Of a stretch of DNA of 7,906 nucleotides, positions 1 to 5,097 are shown in pieces. Numbering within the stretch: the first letter of the stretch is position 1; every line of letters starts with the position of its first letter. Where the stretch lies: contig JAHIYV010000112.1 in the NCBI GenBank assembly GCA_018814635.1, forward strand, positions 1-7,906, in the 5' to 3' direction. Under the pieces are notes generated by a model. The model did no database searches, was not told where the DNA came from, and saw nothing but the letters and a program-made list of their open reading frames with translations. A program made the translations under genes and the position numbers. This DNA is from Patescibacteria group bacterium (GTDB taxonomy: Bacteria > Patescibacteriota > Minisyncoccia > Phycocordibacterales > JAGLOS01).

Positions 1-18
1 ATAAATTTTTTAAGTTTA

Positions 19-53
19 CCCTGTTAAATAGTCGCGAAGCGAATTTAACAGGG
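19..53. repeat. Compound hairpin, 11-bp perfect arms plus inner 4-bp stem
   Basis: The arm CCCTGTTAAAT (19-29) is the exact reverse complement of ATTTAACAGGG (43-53). Inside the loop a second stem TCGC/GCGA closes on GAA, leaving only an AG bulge. No T tract follows on either strand, so a classical terminator is not supported. It may be a dispersed palindromic repeat like the others in this window, but no second copy of this sequence is present here. Confidence 0.7.
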
Positions 54-192
54 CAAGTGCCTAAGTATAGGCGTAAAAATTTAGAAAAAATTATGCCAAA
101 ATATGAAAATTGTAGTAGGAACTAATTACGGGACAAGTCTATTAGATAAAAAGATATAAACATAATTCCCGGCAAACTTTCCAAATAACTTC

Positions 193-241
193 ACTTAGGG
201 GTGTCACTTAGGGGTGAAACCCCTAAGTGACACCCCTAAGT
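193..241. repeat. Perfect 22-bp palindrome built from a duplicated unit
   Basis: Bases 193-214 pair perfectly with 220-241 around a 5-base loop TGAAA. Each arm is itself a direct repeat: CACTTAGGGG occurs twice on the left (192-201 and 205-214) and its complement twice on the right. The element lies 93 bases past the stop of the minus-strand carboxypeptidase gene and could end that transcript, but the minus-strand sequence beyond it is not clearly U-rich. A short degenerate relative sits at 6580-6602. Confidence 0.8.
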
Positions 242-252
242 TGGTACTCTTT

Positions 253-336
253 AAAATTAGTTTTTTGTTTTATCATTTTTAATTTTTGCATTGTCATTTT
301 AATTTTTGATTTTTACATTTTAATCTTTTATCCCCT
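253..336. repeat. A/T-rich degenerate tandem repeat, 21-base period
   Basis: CATTTTTAATTTTTG starts at 274, CATTTTAATTTTTG at 295 and CATTTTAAT at 316, giving an exact 21-base spacing. A weaker unit fits from 253. The last unit runs into the stop codon of the carboxypeptidase gene (335-337). From memory, similar poly-A/T tandem sequences are common between genes in Parcubacteria-like genomes. I cannot confirm that here, and base composition alone could give part of the pattern. Confidence 0.5.
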
Positions 337-1405
337 ACAATACATTCTGGCTAACTTCGAGGAGTGATGCTTTGTAAAGTTTTAAAACATCCTCAAACCG
401 CCCCTCAATGGTTGATCCTAACACAACAATAATAATAGGCGAGCCAATACCTGAATCAAAGACAACACCGAGGTTGCCACCTGCTAAATCAGTAAAACCA
501 GTTTTGGATCCAATAATTCCTGAAAATAACTCAACAAATTCATTGGTATTTTTAGCGGTATGCTCAAGATCGTTTTGTGAAAAAAAATATGAGATCTTAT
601 TGGTTGTCGCTTCTAAAAGATGCGGGTTGGTATTCAATATATATTCAAATAAACGCGTCGTTTCTTTCGCAGTTCCATACGCGCCACTTTGTTTAGTATT
701 TAGATCTAAGCCAGACTCATTATAAAACTCAGTTTGTTCTAAACCTAATTCACGCGCTTTTTCATTCATTTTTTCTACAAAAATTTCTTTGGGATTTTGT
801 GTTTTAGTAGAAATCATCGCAGAATTATGAAGTAATAAATTACCTGCTTGTGAAACTATAGCCGAAACACCATCATTTGAAGAAGTCATAAGAGTAAAAT
901 CTAATAAATCTGCAAGTTTCCATTTTTCTTCCGCAAATAAACCTAGGTCTCCTTCTTTTGTAAGATCTGATTTTTCAATAGTAATAATAGTGTTTTTATC
1001 TAACAACTCAGAAGCAATAATTGCTGTCATGGTTTTTGTGAGAGATGCAAGTGGCATACGATCATTTTTATTTTTTTCATAAAGAACCTTTCCAGTAGCA
1101 ATATCTAATACCAACGCGGCTTTTGCTTGAATATCAATATCCTCAAATGCATTTTTATATAAAACTACATTAACAGGAATAACTTCTTCATCTACAGAGG
1201 ATTGTGTCTGTGTGAAATTAAAAACATCAAGAGCGAAAGCAACCTTATTTTTATTTGAAATATTCTTGGTTGTGAAAATTACATTACTTGATACTGTTAA
1301 TAGAAAAAAAGTACCTGCAAATATTATTAAGAATAAAAAAGAAAGAAAATAAAAACTTTCTCTTTTTTCTATATTATTCTTTTTTGAATCAATAAAAATT
1401 TGCAT
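335..1405 (-). CDS. Serine-type D-Ala-D-Ala carboxypeptidase (peptidase S11, PBP5-like)
   Basis: This 356-residue protein should remove the terminal D-alanine from peptidoglycan stem peptides on the outer face of the membrane. All three active-site motifs of the family are visible in order: S121-L-T-K124 (nucleophile and lysine), S175-S-N177, and K301-T-G303. The catalytic domain begins near residue 86, with a typical ALVLDIATGKVLYEKN strand pair at 97-112. Residues about 19-38 form one hydrophobic segment after a charged N-terminus and are probably a membrane anchor or uncleaved signal. The protein ends about 50 residues after KTG, so the C-terminal beta domain and amphipathic anchor of E. 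coli PBP5 are absent. The gene starts 12 bases after the scpB stop and is probably cotranscribed with it. In Bacillus a dac gene also lies near scpAB. No Shine-Dalgarno sequence is seen before the ATG. Assignment to DacA, DacB or DacF is not possible. Confidence 0.93.
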   Translation of the reverse strand: MQIFIDSKKNNIEKRESFYFLSFLFLIIFAGTFFLLTVSSNVIFTTKNISNKNKVAFALDVFNFTQTQSSVDEEVIPVNVVLYKNAFEDIDIQAKAALVLDIATGKVLYEKNKNDRMPLASLTKTMTAIIASELLDKNTIITIEKSDLTKEGDLGLFAEEKWKLADLLDFTLMTSSNDGVSAIVSQAGNLLLHNSAMISTKTQNPKEIFVEKMNEKARELGLEQTEFYNESGLDLNTKQSGAYGTAKETTRLFEYILNTNPHLLEATTNKISYFFSQNDLEHTAKNTNEFVELFSGIIGSKTGFTDLAGGNLGVVFDSGIGSPIIIVVLGSTIEGRFEDVLKLYKASLLEVSQNVL

Positions 1406-1417
1406 TTAGTAATTGGC

Positions 1418-1978
1418 TTAATTAGGTAGTGTCACCATTTCTTTGTCCACAACAACTTGTCCAATTTGTTTATTCACCAAATCATAATTTGGCAACTCTT
1501 CTACACATGATACACCAAGATACGCTAATAATTCAAATGTGGGACGATAGAAAAAACTTTTATTGTGGGGCATATTAATTCGTTCAACTAATCCCCTCAT
1601 AACCATATTCCGTAAAATGTAAGAAGAATTAACGCCACGAATATAATCAATTTCGCTACGCTTCACAGATTTACGATAAAGAACAATGGACAATGTTTCA
1701 AGTCCCGGCTTGCCAAGATCTTTATCTAATTCATCTTTAATAATTTTTTCAACCACAACAGCCGTTTGTGGTGTTGTGCCTAGCATTATCATATCATTAT
1801 TTTGCATTAAAACGACCCCCCTACCTTCCAGTTGTATTTTAAGTTTTGCTATAGCTTCCAATACAACTTCTTTTGTTGCATCAAGTATATCCACAAGAAA
1901 AGAAATTTTCACCGCTTCAGCTTTATGAAAAAGTATAGCCTCAATATATTTTTCTAAATCTTTTTCTTTTTTCTCCAT
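1418..1978 (-). CDS. scpB: Segregation and condensation protein B (ScpB)
   Basis: ScpB binds the kleisin ScpA and, with SMC, forms the bacterial condensin that compacts and segregates the chromosome. The 186-residue length is normal for the family. Two winged-helix domains are apparent. The first covers roughly residues 7-80 and includes the EAILF segment and GRGVVL at 52-57. The second covers roughly 85-163, with LGKPGLETLSIVLY (88-101), IRGVNSSYILRNMVMRGLVE (113-132) and a terminal FELLAYLGVSCVEELP block, all characteristic of ScpB. The usual partner gene scpA is not next to it, because the sequence upstream is a divergent gap and then the S1 gene. The carboxypeptidase gene follows 12 bases downstream. 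A possible extended -10 element lies only about 10 bases before the ATG. The charged C-terminal tail (164-186) is not conserved in families I know. Confidence 0.93.
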   Translation of the reverse strand: MEKKEKDLEKYIEAILFHKAEAVKISFLVDILDATKEVVLEAIAKLKIQLEGRGVVLMQNNDMIMLGTTPQTAVVVEKIIKDELDKDLGKPGLETLSIVLYRKSVKRSEIDYIRGVNSSYILRNMVMRGLVERINMPHNKSFFYRPTFELLAYLGVSCVEELPNYDLVNKQIGQVVVDKEMVTLPN

Positions 1979-1987
1979 TATATTAAC

Positions 1988-1996
1988 ATTTTAGCA
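1988..1996 (-). promoter_or_regulatory. Possible extended -10 element for scpB
   Basis: On the minus strand the bases read TGCTAAAAT, matching an extended -10 (TGn followed by a TATAAT-like hexamer with five of six bases). It lies about 10 bases before the scpB ATG, so transcription would start close to the start codon and the mRNA would be almost leaderless. No good -35 is present at 16-18 bases. AT-rich sequence makes chance matches likely. Confidence 0.3.
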
Positions 1997-2061
1997 TAAA
2001 ATAACAGAATACTCCACGCAACGTTGTTTCTCGCCATTCCTTAAAACGCAAGAAAAAACAA

Positions 2062-2115
2062 TGAACGAGGTGAGCGAGAGGTGAGCGAGGGGTGAGCGAG
2101 GTTGAACCTCGCTCA
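2062..2115 (+). repeat. Arm-duplicated palindrome, family A copy 1
   Basis: The core is the palindrome TGAGCGAGGTT, a central G at 2104, then AACCTCGCTCA (2093-2115). As a hairpin it has a 9-bp stem and a TTGAA loop. The left arm is preceded by two further copies of TGAGCGAG at an 11-base period (2071, 2082, 2093) and by a diverged TGAACGAGG at 2062. Copies 2 and 3 lie at 3714-3756 and 6623-6675 and share this polarity, with the extra arm always on the side 5' of TTGAA. Confidence 0.8.
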
Positions 2116-2245
2116 GACTCTTCCAAACCCTTATTGCAATTTTTCTTGCAAATAGTGCTTGTTTGTTATATTCTTTTAATATTAATGGCAATTTTTATAG
2201 GATAACCTTATTTGTTTAAAAAATAAATAAACCCTGAGAAAATTA

Positions 2246-2251
2246 TATAAT
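2246..2251 (+). promoter_or_regulatory. TATAAT box just before the S1 gene start
   Basis: A perfect TATAAT ends four bases before the ATG at 2256. If it is the -10 element, transcription would begin at or next to the start codon and give a leaderless mRNA. The nearest TTG-containing -35 candidate (TTGTTT at 2212) is 28 bases away, which is too far. An alternative promoter is TTGCAA (2146-2151), 17 bases, TATTCT (2169-2174). Neither is secure. Confidence 0.3.
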
Positions 2252-2255
2252 AATT

Positions 2256-3653
2256 ATGGATAAAGAAAAAACAGATTCTAAGCAAGGTCATGGAGATGAA
2301 GACAAAAAAGTAGAAGTTGAAAAGATTAAGGAAATTAAAAAAACAAAAAATATCGCCTCATTTTTAGAAACTATTGTGCAAAAAACTAAGATTAAAGAAA
2401 TTACAAACATCAAAACACCCCCAAAAGATATTACTGAAAATACTACCGCCAATGTGACCGCGAATATTTTAAATATTAAAACAGCAAAAATACCAAAAAT
2501 AAAAAAAGTTATGGAGACGTGTAGTGATGATGCTCTGCCAACTTATTCCTCTTTTATGAGCGCGGTAATGCGAAAAAGTACGACTCGTACAGAGGTTGGA
2601 AATGTTGTGGAGGGAAAAGTAATCAGCTTTGGTAAATCATCTTTATATATTGATTTGCCTCCATGTGGAACCGGTATTATATATGGGCGTGAATTTATTA
2701 GCACTCGTGATGTTATAAAAAGACTAAAAATTGGAGATATCATTACAGCAAAAGTTGTTGAAACAGAAAATGAGGATGGCTACATTGAATTATCTCTAAA
2801 AGAAGCGCGGCAGGCTGTTCTTTGGGAAGAAGCAGATGAAATGATAAAAAACAAAACTATTCTTGAGTTGACAATACAAGACGCGAACAAAGGAGGTTTA
2901 ATTTTAGAATGGCAAGGTATTCAAGGTTTTTTACCAGCATCACAACTTAGCGCCGAAAACTATCCGCAAACAAAGAACGGGGATAAAGAACAAATATTAG
3001 AAAAACTCAAAAAATTTGTTGACACACAGCTTGCTGTTATAGTCATTGCCTCTAATCCAAAAGAAAATAAACTTATTTTTTCCGAAAAAAATCTAGGAGA
3101 AAAAGAAAAATTAGATATTACAGAAAATTATAAAATAGGTGATGATGTGGCAGGAGTAGTTACAGGTATTGTTGATTTTGGTGTTTTTGTAAAAATAGCT
3201 AAAGATCTAGAAGGTTTAGTTCATATTTCAGAACTTGACTGGGGTTTAGTGGAAAATCCACGCGAACTTTATAAAATAGGAGATAAAGTTACTGTAAAAG
3301 TTATAGATGTGAGAAAAAATAAAATTTCACTCTCAATTAAAGCTTTATTGAAAAACCCATGGACAAAGGCTTCAAAAAAATATAAAAAAGGTGATATTGT
3401 AAAAGGAGTAGTAATTAAGTTTAATCAATTTGGAGCATTAGTGTCCATAGAAGAAGGGGTTTCGGGCCTTATCCATATATCTGAATTTGGGACAGAAAAG
3501 GACTTAAAAGAAAAACTTGAACTTGGTAAAACTTATACTTTCCAAATTACTTTCTTCGGACCAAAAGAACAAAAAATGACTTTAATTTTATTGGACGGCA
3601 AAAAAGAATTTGATGCCAAAAGAAAAACGATTAACAAAAGCGAAGAGGAATAA
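2256..3653 (+). CDS. rpsA: S1 RNA-binding domain protein, probable ribosomal protein S1
   Basis: The 465-residue protein carries four consecutive S1 (OB-fold) RNA-binding domains at about residues 114-183, 200-277, 293-362 and 377-446. Domains 3 and 4 are the most typical, with GVVTGIVDFGVFVKI, LEGLVHISEL and KVIDVRKNKISLSIKA in domain 3, and GVVIKFNQFGALVSI with GLIHISEF in domain 4. Domain 2 has the GFLPASQL segment usual in S1. In the ribosome, S1 binds mRNA near the exit site and assists initiation, especially on messages without a Shine-Dalgarno sequence. E. coli S1 has six domains; four is common elsewhere. Residues 1-110 form a Lys/Glu-rich, low-complexity N-terminal extension of unknown role. 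The gene stands alone on the plus strand. No Shine-Dalgarno sequence precedes the ATG. A general S1-domain regulator is possible, but four domains of this type favour S1. Confidence 0.88.
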   Translation: MDKEKTDSKQGHGDEDKKVEVEKIKEIKKTKNIASFLETIVQKTKIKEITNIKTPPKDITENTTANVTANILNIKTAKIPKIKKVMETCSDDALPTYSSFMSAVMRKSTTRTEVGNVVEGKVISFGKSSLYIDLPPCGTGIIYGREFISTRDVIKRLKIGDIITAKVVETENEDGYIELSLKEARQAVLWEEADEMIKNKTILELTIQDANKGGLILEWQGIQGFLPASQLSAENYPQTKNGDKEQILEKLKKFVDTQLAVIVIASNPKENKLIFSEKNLGEKEKLDITENYKIGDDVAGVVTGIVDFGVFVKIAKDLEGLVHISELDWGLVENPRELYKIGDKVTVKVIDVRKNKISLSIKALLKNPWTKASKKYKKGDIVKGVVIKFNQFGALVSIEEGVSGLIHISEFGTEKDLKEKLELGKTYTFQITFFGPKEQKMTLILLDGKKEFDAKRKTINKSEEE

Positions 3654-3655
3654 TA

Positions 3656-3682
3656 ATCTATCGGAGCCGAGCTCCGATAGAT
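3656..3682. repeat. Family B palindrome, copy 1
   Basis: The 12-bp arms ATCTATCGGAGC and GCTCCGATAGAT pair perfectly around a CGA loop. The element begins two bases after the S1 stop codon. The plus strand after it is A-rich, so it is not an intrinsic terminator for the S1 gene in the usual sense. Bases 3657-3682 recur without change at 3876-3901. Confidence 0.85.
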
Positions 3683-3713
3683 CTCCAAAAAAAAGAAAAT
3701 AAACAAGCGAAGC

Positions 3714-3756
3714 AAATGAGTGAGGTTCAACCTCACTCATTTCACCTCACTCATTT
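3714..3756 (-). repeat. Arm-duplicated palindrome, family A copy 2 (inverted)
   Basis: The 14-bp arms (3714-3727 and 3729-3742) pair perfectly around a single central C. The right arm block CCTCACTCATTT is repeated at 3745-3756. Read on the minus strand the element becomes duplicated arm, arm, TTGAA loop, arm complement, the same order as copies 1 and 3. Its stem carries T/A where the other two carry C/G, a paired change that keeps the stem intact. Confidence 0.8.
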
Positions 3757-3789
3757 ACATTTATGAGCCGTTTAAGGAAAAAGAACTCC

Positions 3790-3806
3790 CTGCGCTCTTG
3801 GCGCAG
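3790..3806. repeat. Small GC-rich hairpin
   Basis: CTGCGC (3790-3795) pairs with GCGCAG (3801-3806) around TCTTG. It has no T tract on either side. It lies between copy 2 of family A and the 3829-3850 hairpin and may belong to the same structured stretch. Confidence 0.55.
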
Positions 3807-3814
3807 TAGTCTAT

Positions 3815-3850
3815 TGCTAATAAAGGAATCATGCTAAAGTATTAGCATGA
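3815..3850. repeat. Two mutually exclusive hairpins
   Basis: TCATGCTAA (3829-3837) pairs perfectly with TTAGCATGA (3842-3850) around AGTA. TGCTAATA (3815-3822) can pair instead with TATTAGCA (3840-3847), which overlaps the same right arm. Only one fold can form at a time. Whether the stretch is transcribed as a unit or is simply repeat debris is unknown. Confidence 0.5.
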
Positions 3851-3875
3851 CCCATAAAAAGAAAATAAATTTTAG

Positions 3876-3901
3876 TCTATCGGAGCCGAGCTCCGATAGA
3901 T
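3876..3901 (-). terminator. Family B palindrome, copy 2, possible terminator of the pilin-like operon
   Basis: The 11-bp arms TCTATCGGAGC and GCTCCGATAGA pair perfectly around CGA. Read on the minus strand it lies 43 bases past the stop of the last pilin-like gene and is followed by a U-rich stretch (CTAAAATTTATTTTCTTTTT), so it could end that transcript. The U stretch is interrupted and begins a few bases after the stem. The 26 bases are identical to 3657-3682, so it is also a repeat. Confidence 0.4.
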
Positions 3902-3944
3902 TGCGGGATGACAAAATACTCTTTTTAGTAACAAAACCCAGACC

Positions 3945-4331
3945 CTAAAGCGGAGGACTTGGAATCGCTGGCGGGGTGCCTGCTGGTTTATTTTTTGTAT
4001 CAAAAGTATCCGCTAGAAGTCCTATCAAACCCCACAATGAGACCATTACCGCGATGGCAATAACACCGTAAGTTATTAACGCTTTACCTTGTGTGCGCGC
4101 ATCTTCATTGTCTCCAGCTTTTATAAACCTTATAACACTCCATAAGAAAAAAACAACTGCTAAAGCAACAAGTATTGCTGGGATTTTATTTAAAAACTCC
4201 AATACTGCCGTTTCAATCTCACTAAGTGTGGTTACCGCCGCAAAAGACACAGATGGCATCATTATAATCATAAAAACTAAGCCAAAAAAACTGGCGATCC
4301 TTTTTATTTTTTGTTTTATAAAAGTTATCAT
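3945..4331 (-). CDS. TrbC/VirB2-like T4SS pilin family protein, paralogue 4
   Basis: This 128-residue protein has a signal peptide (basic residues to 11, hydrophobic 13-30, likely cleavage near SFA-A at 31-32) and two membrane helices at about 51-71 and 85-107. The helices are joined by a short charged loop, DNEDARTQGK (74-83). This is the architecture of VirB2/TrbC-type pilins of type IV secretion systems, apparently the branch found in Gram-positives and CPR bacteria. The segment IAIAVMVSLWGL is shared almost exactly with the two preceding genes. Its loop is more diverged than theirs, and the protein ends in a Pro-rich tail (about 115-128). It begins 20 bases after the upstream stop and is last in the series. 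No Shine-Dalgarno sequence is seen. A small holin-like membrane protein is the main alternative, but the cleavable signal and paralogues argue against it. Confidence 0.75.
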   Translation of the reverse strand: MITFIKQKIKRIASFFGLVFMIIMMPSVSFAAVTTLSEIETAVLEFLNKIPAILVALAVVFFLWSVIRFIKAGDNEDARTQGKALITYGVIAIAVMVSLWGLIGLLADTFDTKNKPAGTPPAIPSPPL

Positions 4332-4351
4332 TAGTATAAAATTATTTACAT

Positions 4352-4726
4352 TTACAATTCACCATTAATATCATATTGCGGGACATCATCGGGGTTGCGA
4401 ATAATTAAGTCATCAGGAGAATCAAAAAAAGTATCTACCAGAATACCTACTAAACCCCACAATGATACCATTACAAATATCGCAATGATGCCATGTATCA
4501 TTAAATCGCGACCCTTAATTCTCTCTTCTGGGTTGTCAGACAGTCTAATATATTTTATCACTCCCCATAAAAAATATGTAACTGCTAGCGCAACCAGTAT
4601 TGGAAACAAATTCTTGACCAAACCTAACGCATTCCCCAAAACATCTTCAAAAAGAGGAGGGTCCGCTGCAAATACAAAAGACGGTAAAAAAAATATCGTA
4701 AAAATTAAAAACTTATAATTTTTCAT
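4352..4726 (-). CDS. TrbC/VirB2-like T4SS pilin family protein, paralogue 3
   Basis: The preferred start is the ATG at 4726, giving 124 residues. The in-frame ATG at 4777 would overlap the upstream gene and put 17 unneeded residues before a normal signal peptide. From 4726 the signal peptide spans 1-20, with likely cleavage at VFA-AD. Two membrane helices follow at about 40-61 and 75-97, joined by the loop DNPEERIKGR (64-73), which is identical in paralogue 2. FLWGVIKYI precedes the loop and VMVSLWGL lies in the second helix. The C-terminal tail (about 101-124) is acidic, rich in Asp, Pro and Asn, and absent from paralogue 2. The gene begins 16 bases after the paralogue 2 stop, consistent with one mRNA. 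The two-helix pilin assignment is by architecture and by resemblance among the neighbours. Confidence 0.78.
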   Translation of the reverse strand: MKNYKFLIFTIFFLPSFVFAADPPLFEDVLGNALGLVKNLFPILVALAVTYFLWGVIKYIRLSDNPEERIKGRDLMIHGIIAIFVMVSLWGLVGILVDTFFDSPDDLIIRNPDDVPQYDINGEL

Positions 4727-4742
4727 ATAATAAATACTAAAA

Positions 4743-5057
4743 CTAAAAACCAAAACTCTTAACCAATATCTTCGCAAGTCCCCAAAAGCTTATCATAACA
4801 GCAAGGGCAATAATACCATACAACATCATCGCGCGTCCTTTGATTCTCTCTTCCGGATTATCTGTTTGTAGAACATATTTTGTAATACCCCACAAAAAAT
4901 AACCTACCGTTAACGCAATAAGAAATGGAATGATTGGTTGCAATATCTTTCCTATAATATGGCTTACAAGCGATTTAATATCATCAAAAGCAAAAGCAGG
5001 GAGCGGAAAAAGCGCAAACCCCATAATTATAACTAAAAATTTATTTCTTTTTTTCAT
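4743..5057 (-). CDS. TrbC/VirB2-like T4SS pilin family protein, paralogue 2
   Basis: At 104 residues this is the minimal form of the series. The signal peptide occupies 1-23 (KKR at the start, a hydrophobic core and PAFA-F cleavage). Two membrane helices lie at about 41-63 and 77-98, and the loop between them contains DNPEERIKGR (66-75). The protein stops shortly after the second helix and has no tail. VirB2-type pilins are inserted in the membrane after signal cleavage and can be extracted into a pilus; that role is inferred here. The gene begins 40 bases after paralogue 1 and is followed 16 bases later by paralogue 3. The ATG at 5057 gives a well-formed signal peptide, which supports it although no Shine-Dalgarno sequence precedes it. 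Confidence 0.78.
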   Translation of the reverse strand: MKKRNKFLVIIMGFALFPLPAFAFDDIKSLVSHIIGKILQPIIPFLIALTVGYFLWGITKYVLQTDNPEERIKGRAMMLYGIIALAVMISFWGLAKILVKSFGF

Positions 5058-5097
5058 CTTTGTTTTTTGATACTAAGGGGCTAGAAAGATCAAACTA

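Larger units (their letters stand above)
1..334. other. Intergenic region, left edge, no convincing gene
   Basis: No credible coding sequence was found here. The stretch holds a compound hairpin at 19-53, a long perfect hairpin at 193-241 and a degenerate A/T-rich tandem repeat from about 253 up to the stop codon of the carboxypeptidase gene. Bases 61-190 show no structure that I can interpret. An 18-codon ATG reading frame at 103-159 is too short and too isolated to call. Confidence 0.7.
1979..2255. other. Divergent intergenic region between scpB and the S1 gene
   Basis: The 277 bases must contain promoters for both flanking genes. The centre is occupied by the arm-duplicated palindrome at 2062-2115. 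To its right, TTGCAA occurs twice (2134-2139 and 2146-2151), six bases apart. Because TTGCAA is self-complementary, the pair can also form a small hairpin. A 66-codon minus-strand reading frame crosses this stretch (1991-2191), but its sequence is largely the palindrome translated, so it is not called. Confidence 0.7.
3654..3944. other. Convergent intergenic region dense in hairpins
   Basis: This 291-base gap separates the convergent S1 and pilin-like genes and holds at least five hairpins: two copies of family B, one family A palindrome, a 6-bp GC stem at 3790-3806 and a 9-bp stem at 3829-3850. No protein gene is convincing; the best frame (3763-3837) is a basic 24-residue peptide overlapping two hairpins. 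A small structured RNA around 3763-3850 cannot be excluded. Confidence 0.7.

Noticed and set aside
103..159. 18-residue frame starting MKIVVGTNYG
   Set aside because: Too short, with no upstream signal and no extension into a known family. It could be a gene remnant, but nothing supports this.
192..241. CRISPR array
   Set aside because: The repeated units are only about 13 bases apart with no spacers, and form an inverted structure; no cas gene is present.
1991..2191. 66-codon minus-strand reading frame between scpB and the S1 gene
   Set aside because: It runs through the family A palindrome and its tandem arms, so part of the peptide is translated repeat; it has no recognisable domain and would occupy the space needed for two divergent promoters.
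3656..3682. Intrinsic terminator for the S1 gene
   Set aside because: The stem is strong and well placed, but the plus strand after it is A-rich and lacks a U tract.
3763..3837. 24-residue basic frame in the convergent gap
   Set aside because: It overlaps two hairpins, has no ribosome binding site, and such short frames are expected by chance.
4727..4777. Upstream ATG giving 17 extra residues to pilin-like paralogue 3
   Set aside because: It overlaps the end of paralogue 2 and spoils an otherwise standard signal peptide that begins at 4726.
3945..5057. Holins or small toxins
   Set aside because: Two-helix small proteins can be holins, but cleavable signal peptides, four paralogues in a row and TrbC/VirB2-like sequence fit pilins better; no lysin or antitoxin gene is adjacent.
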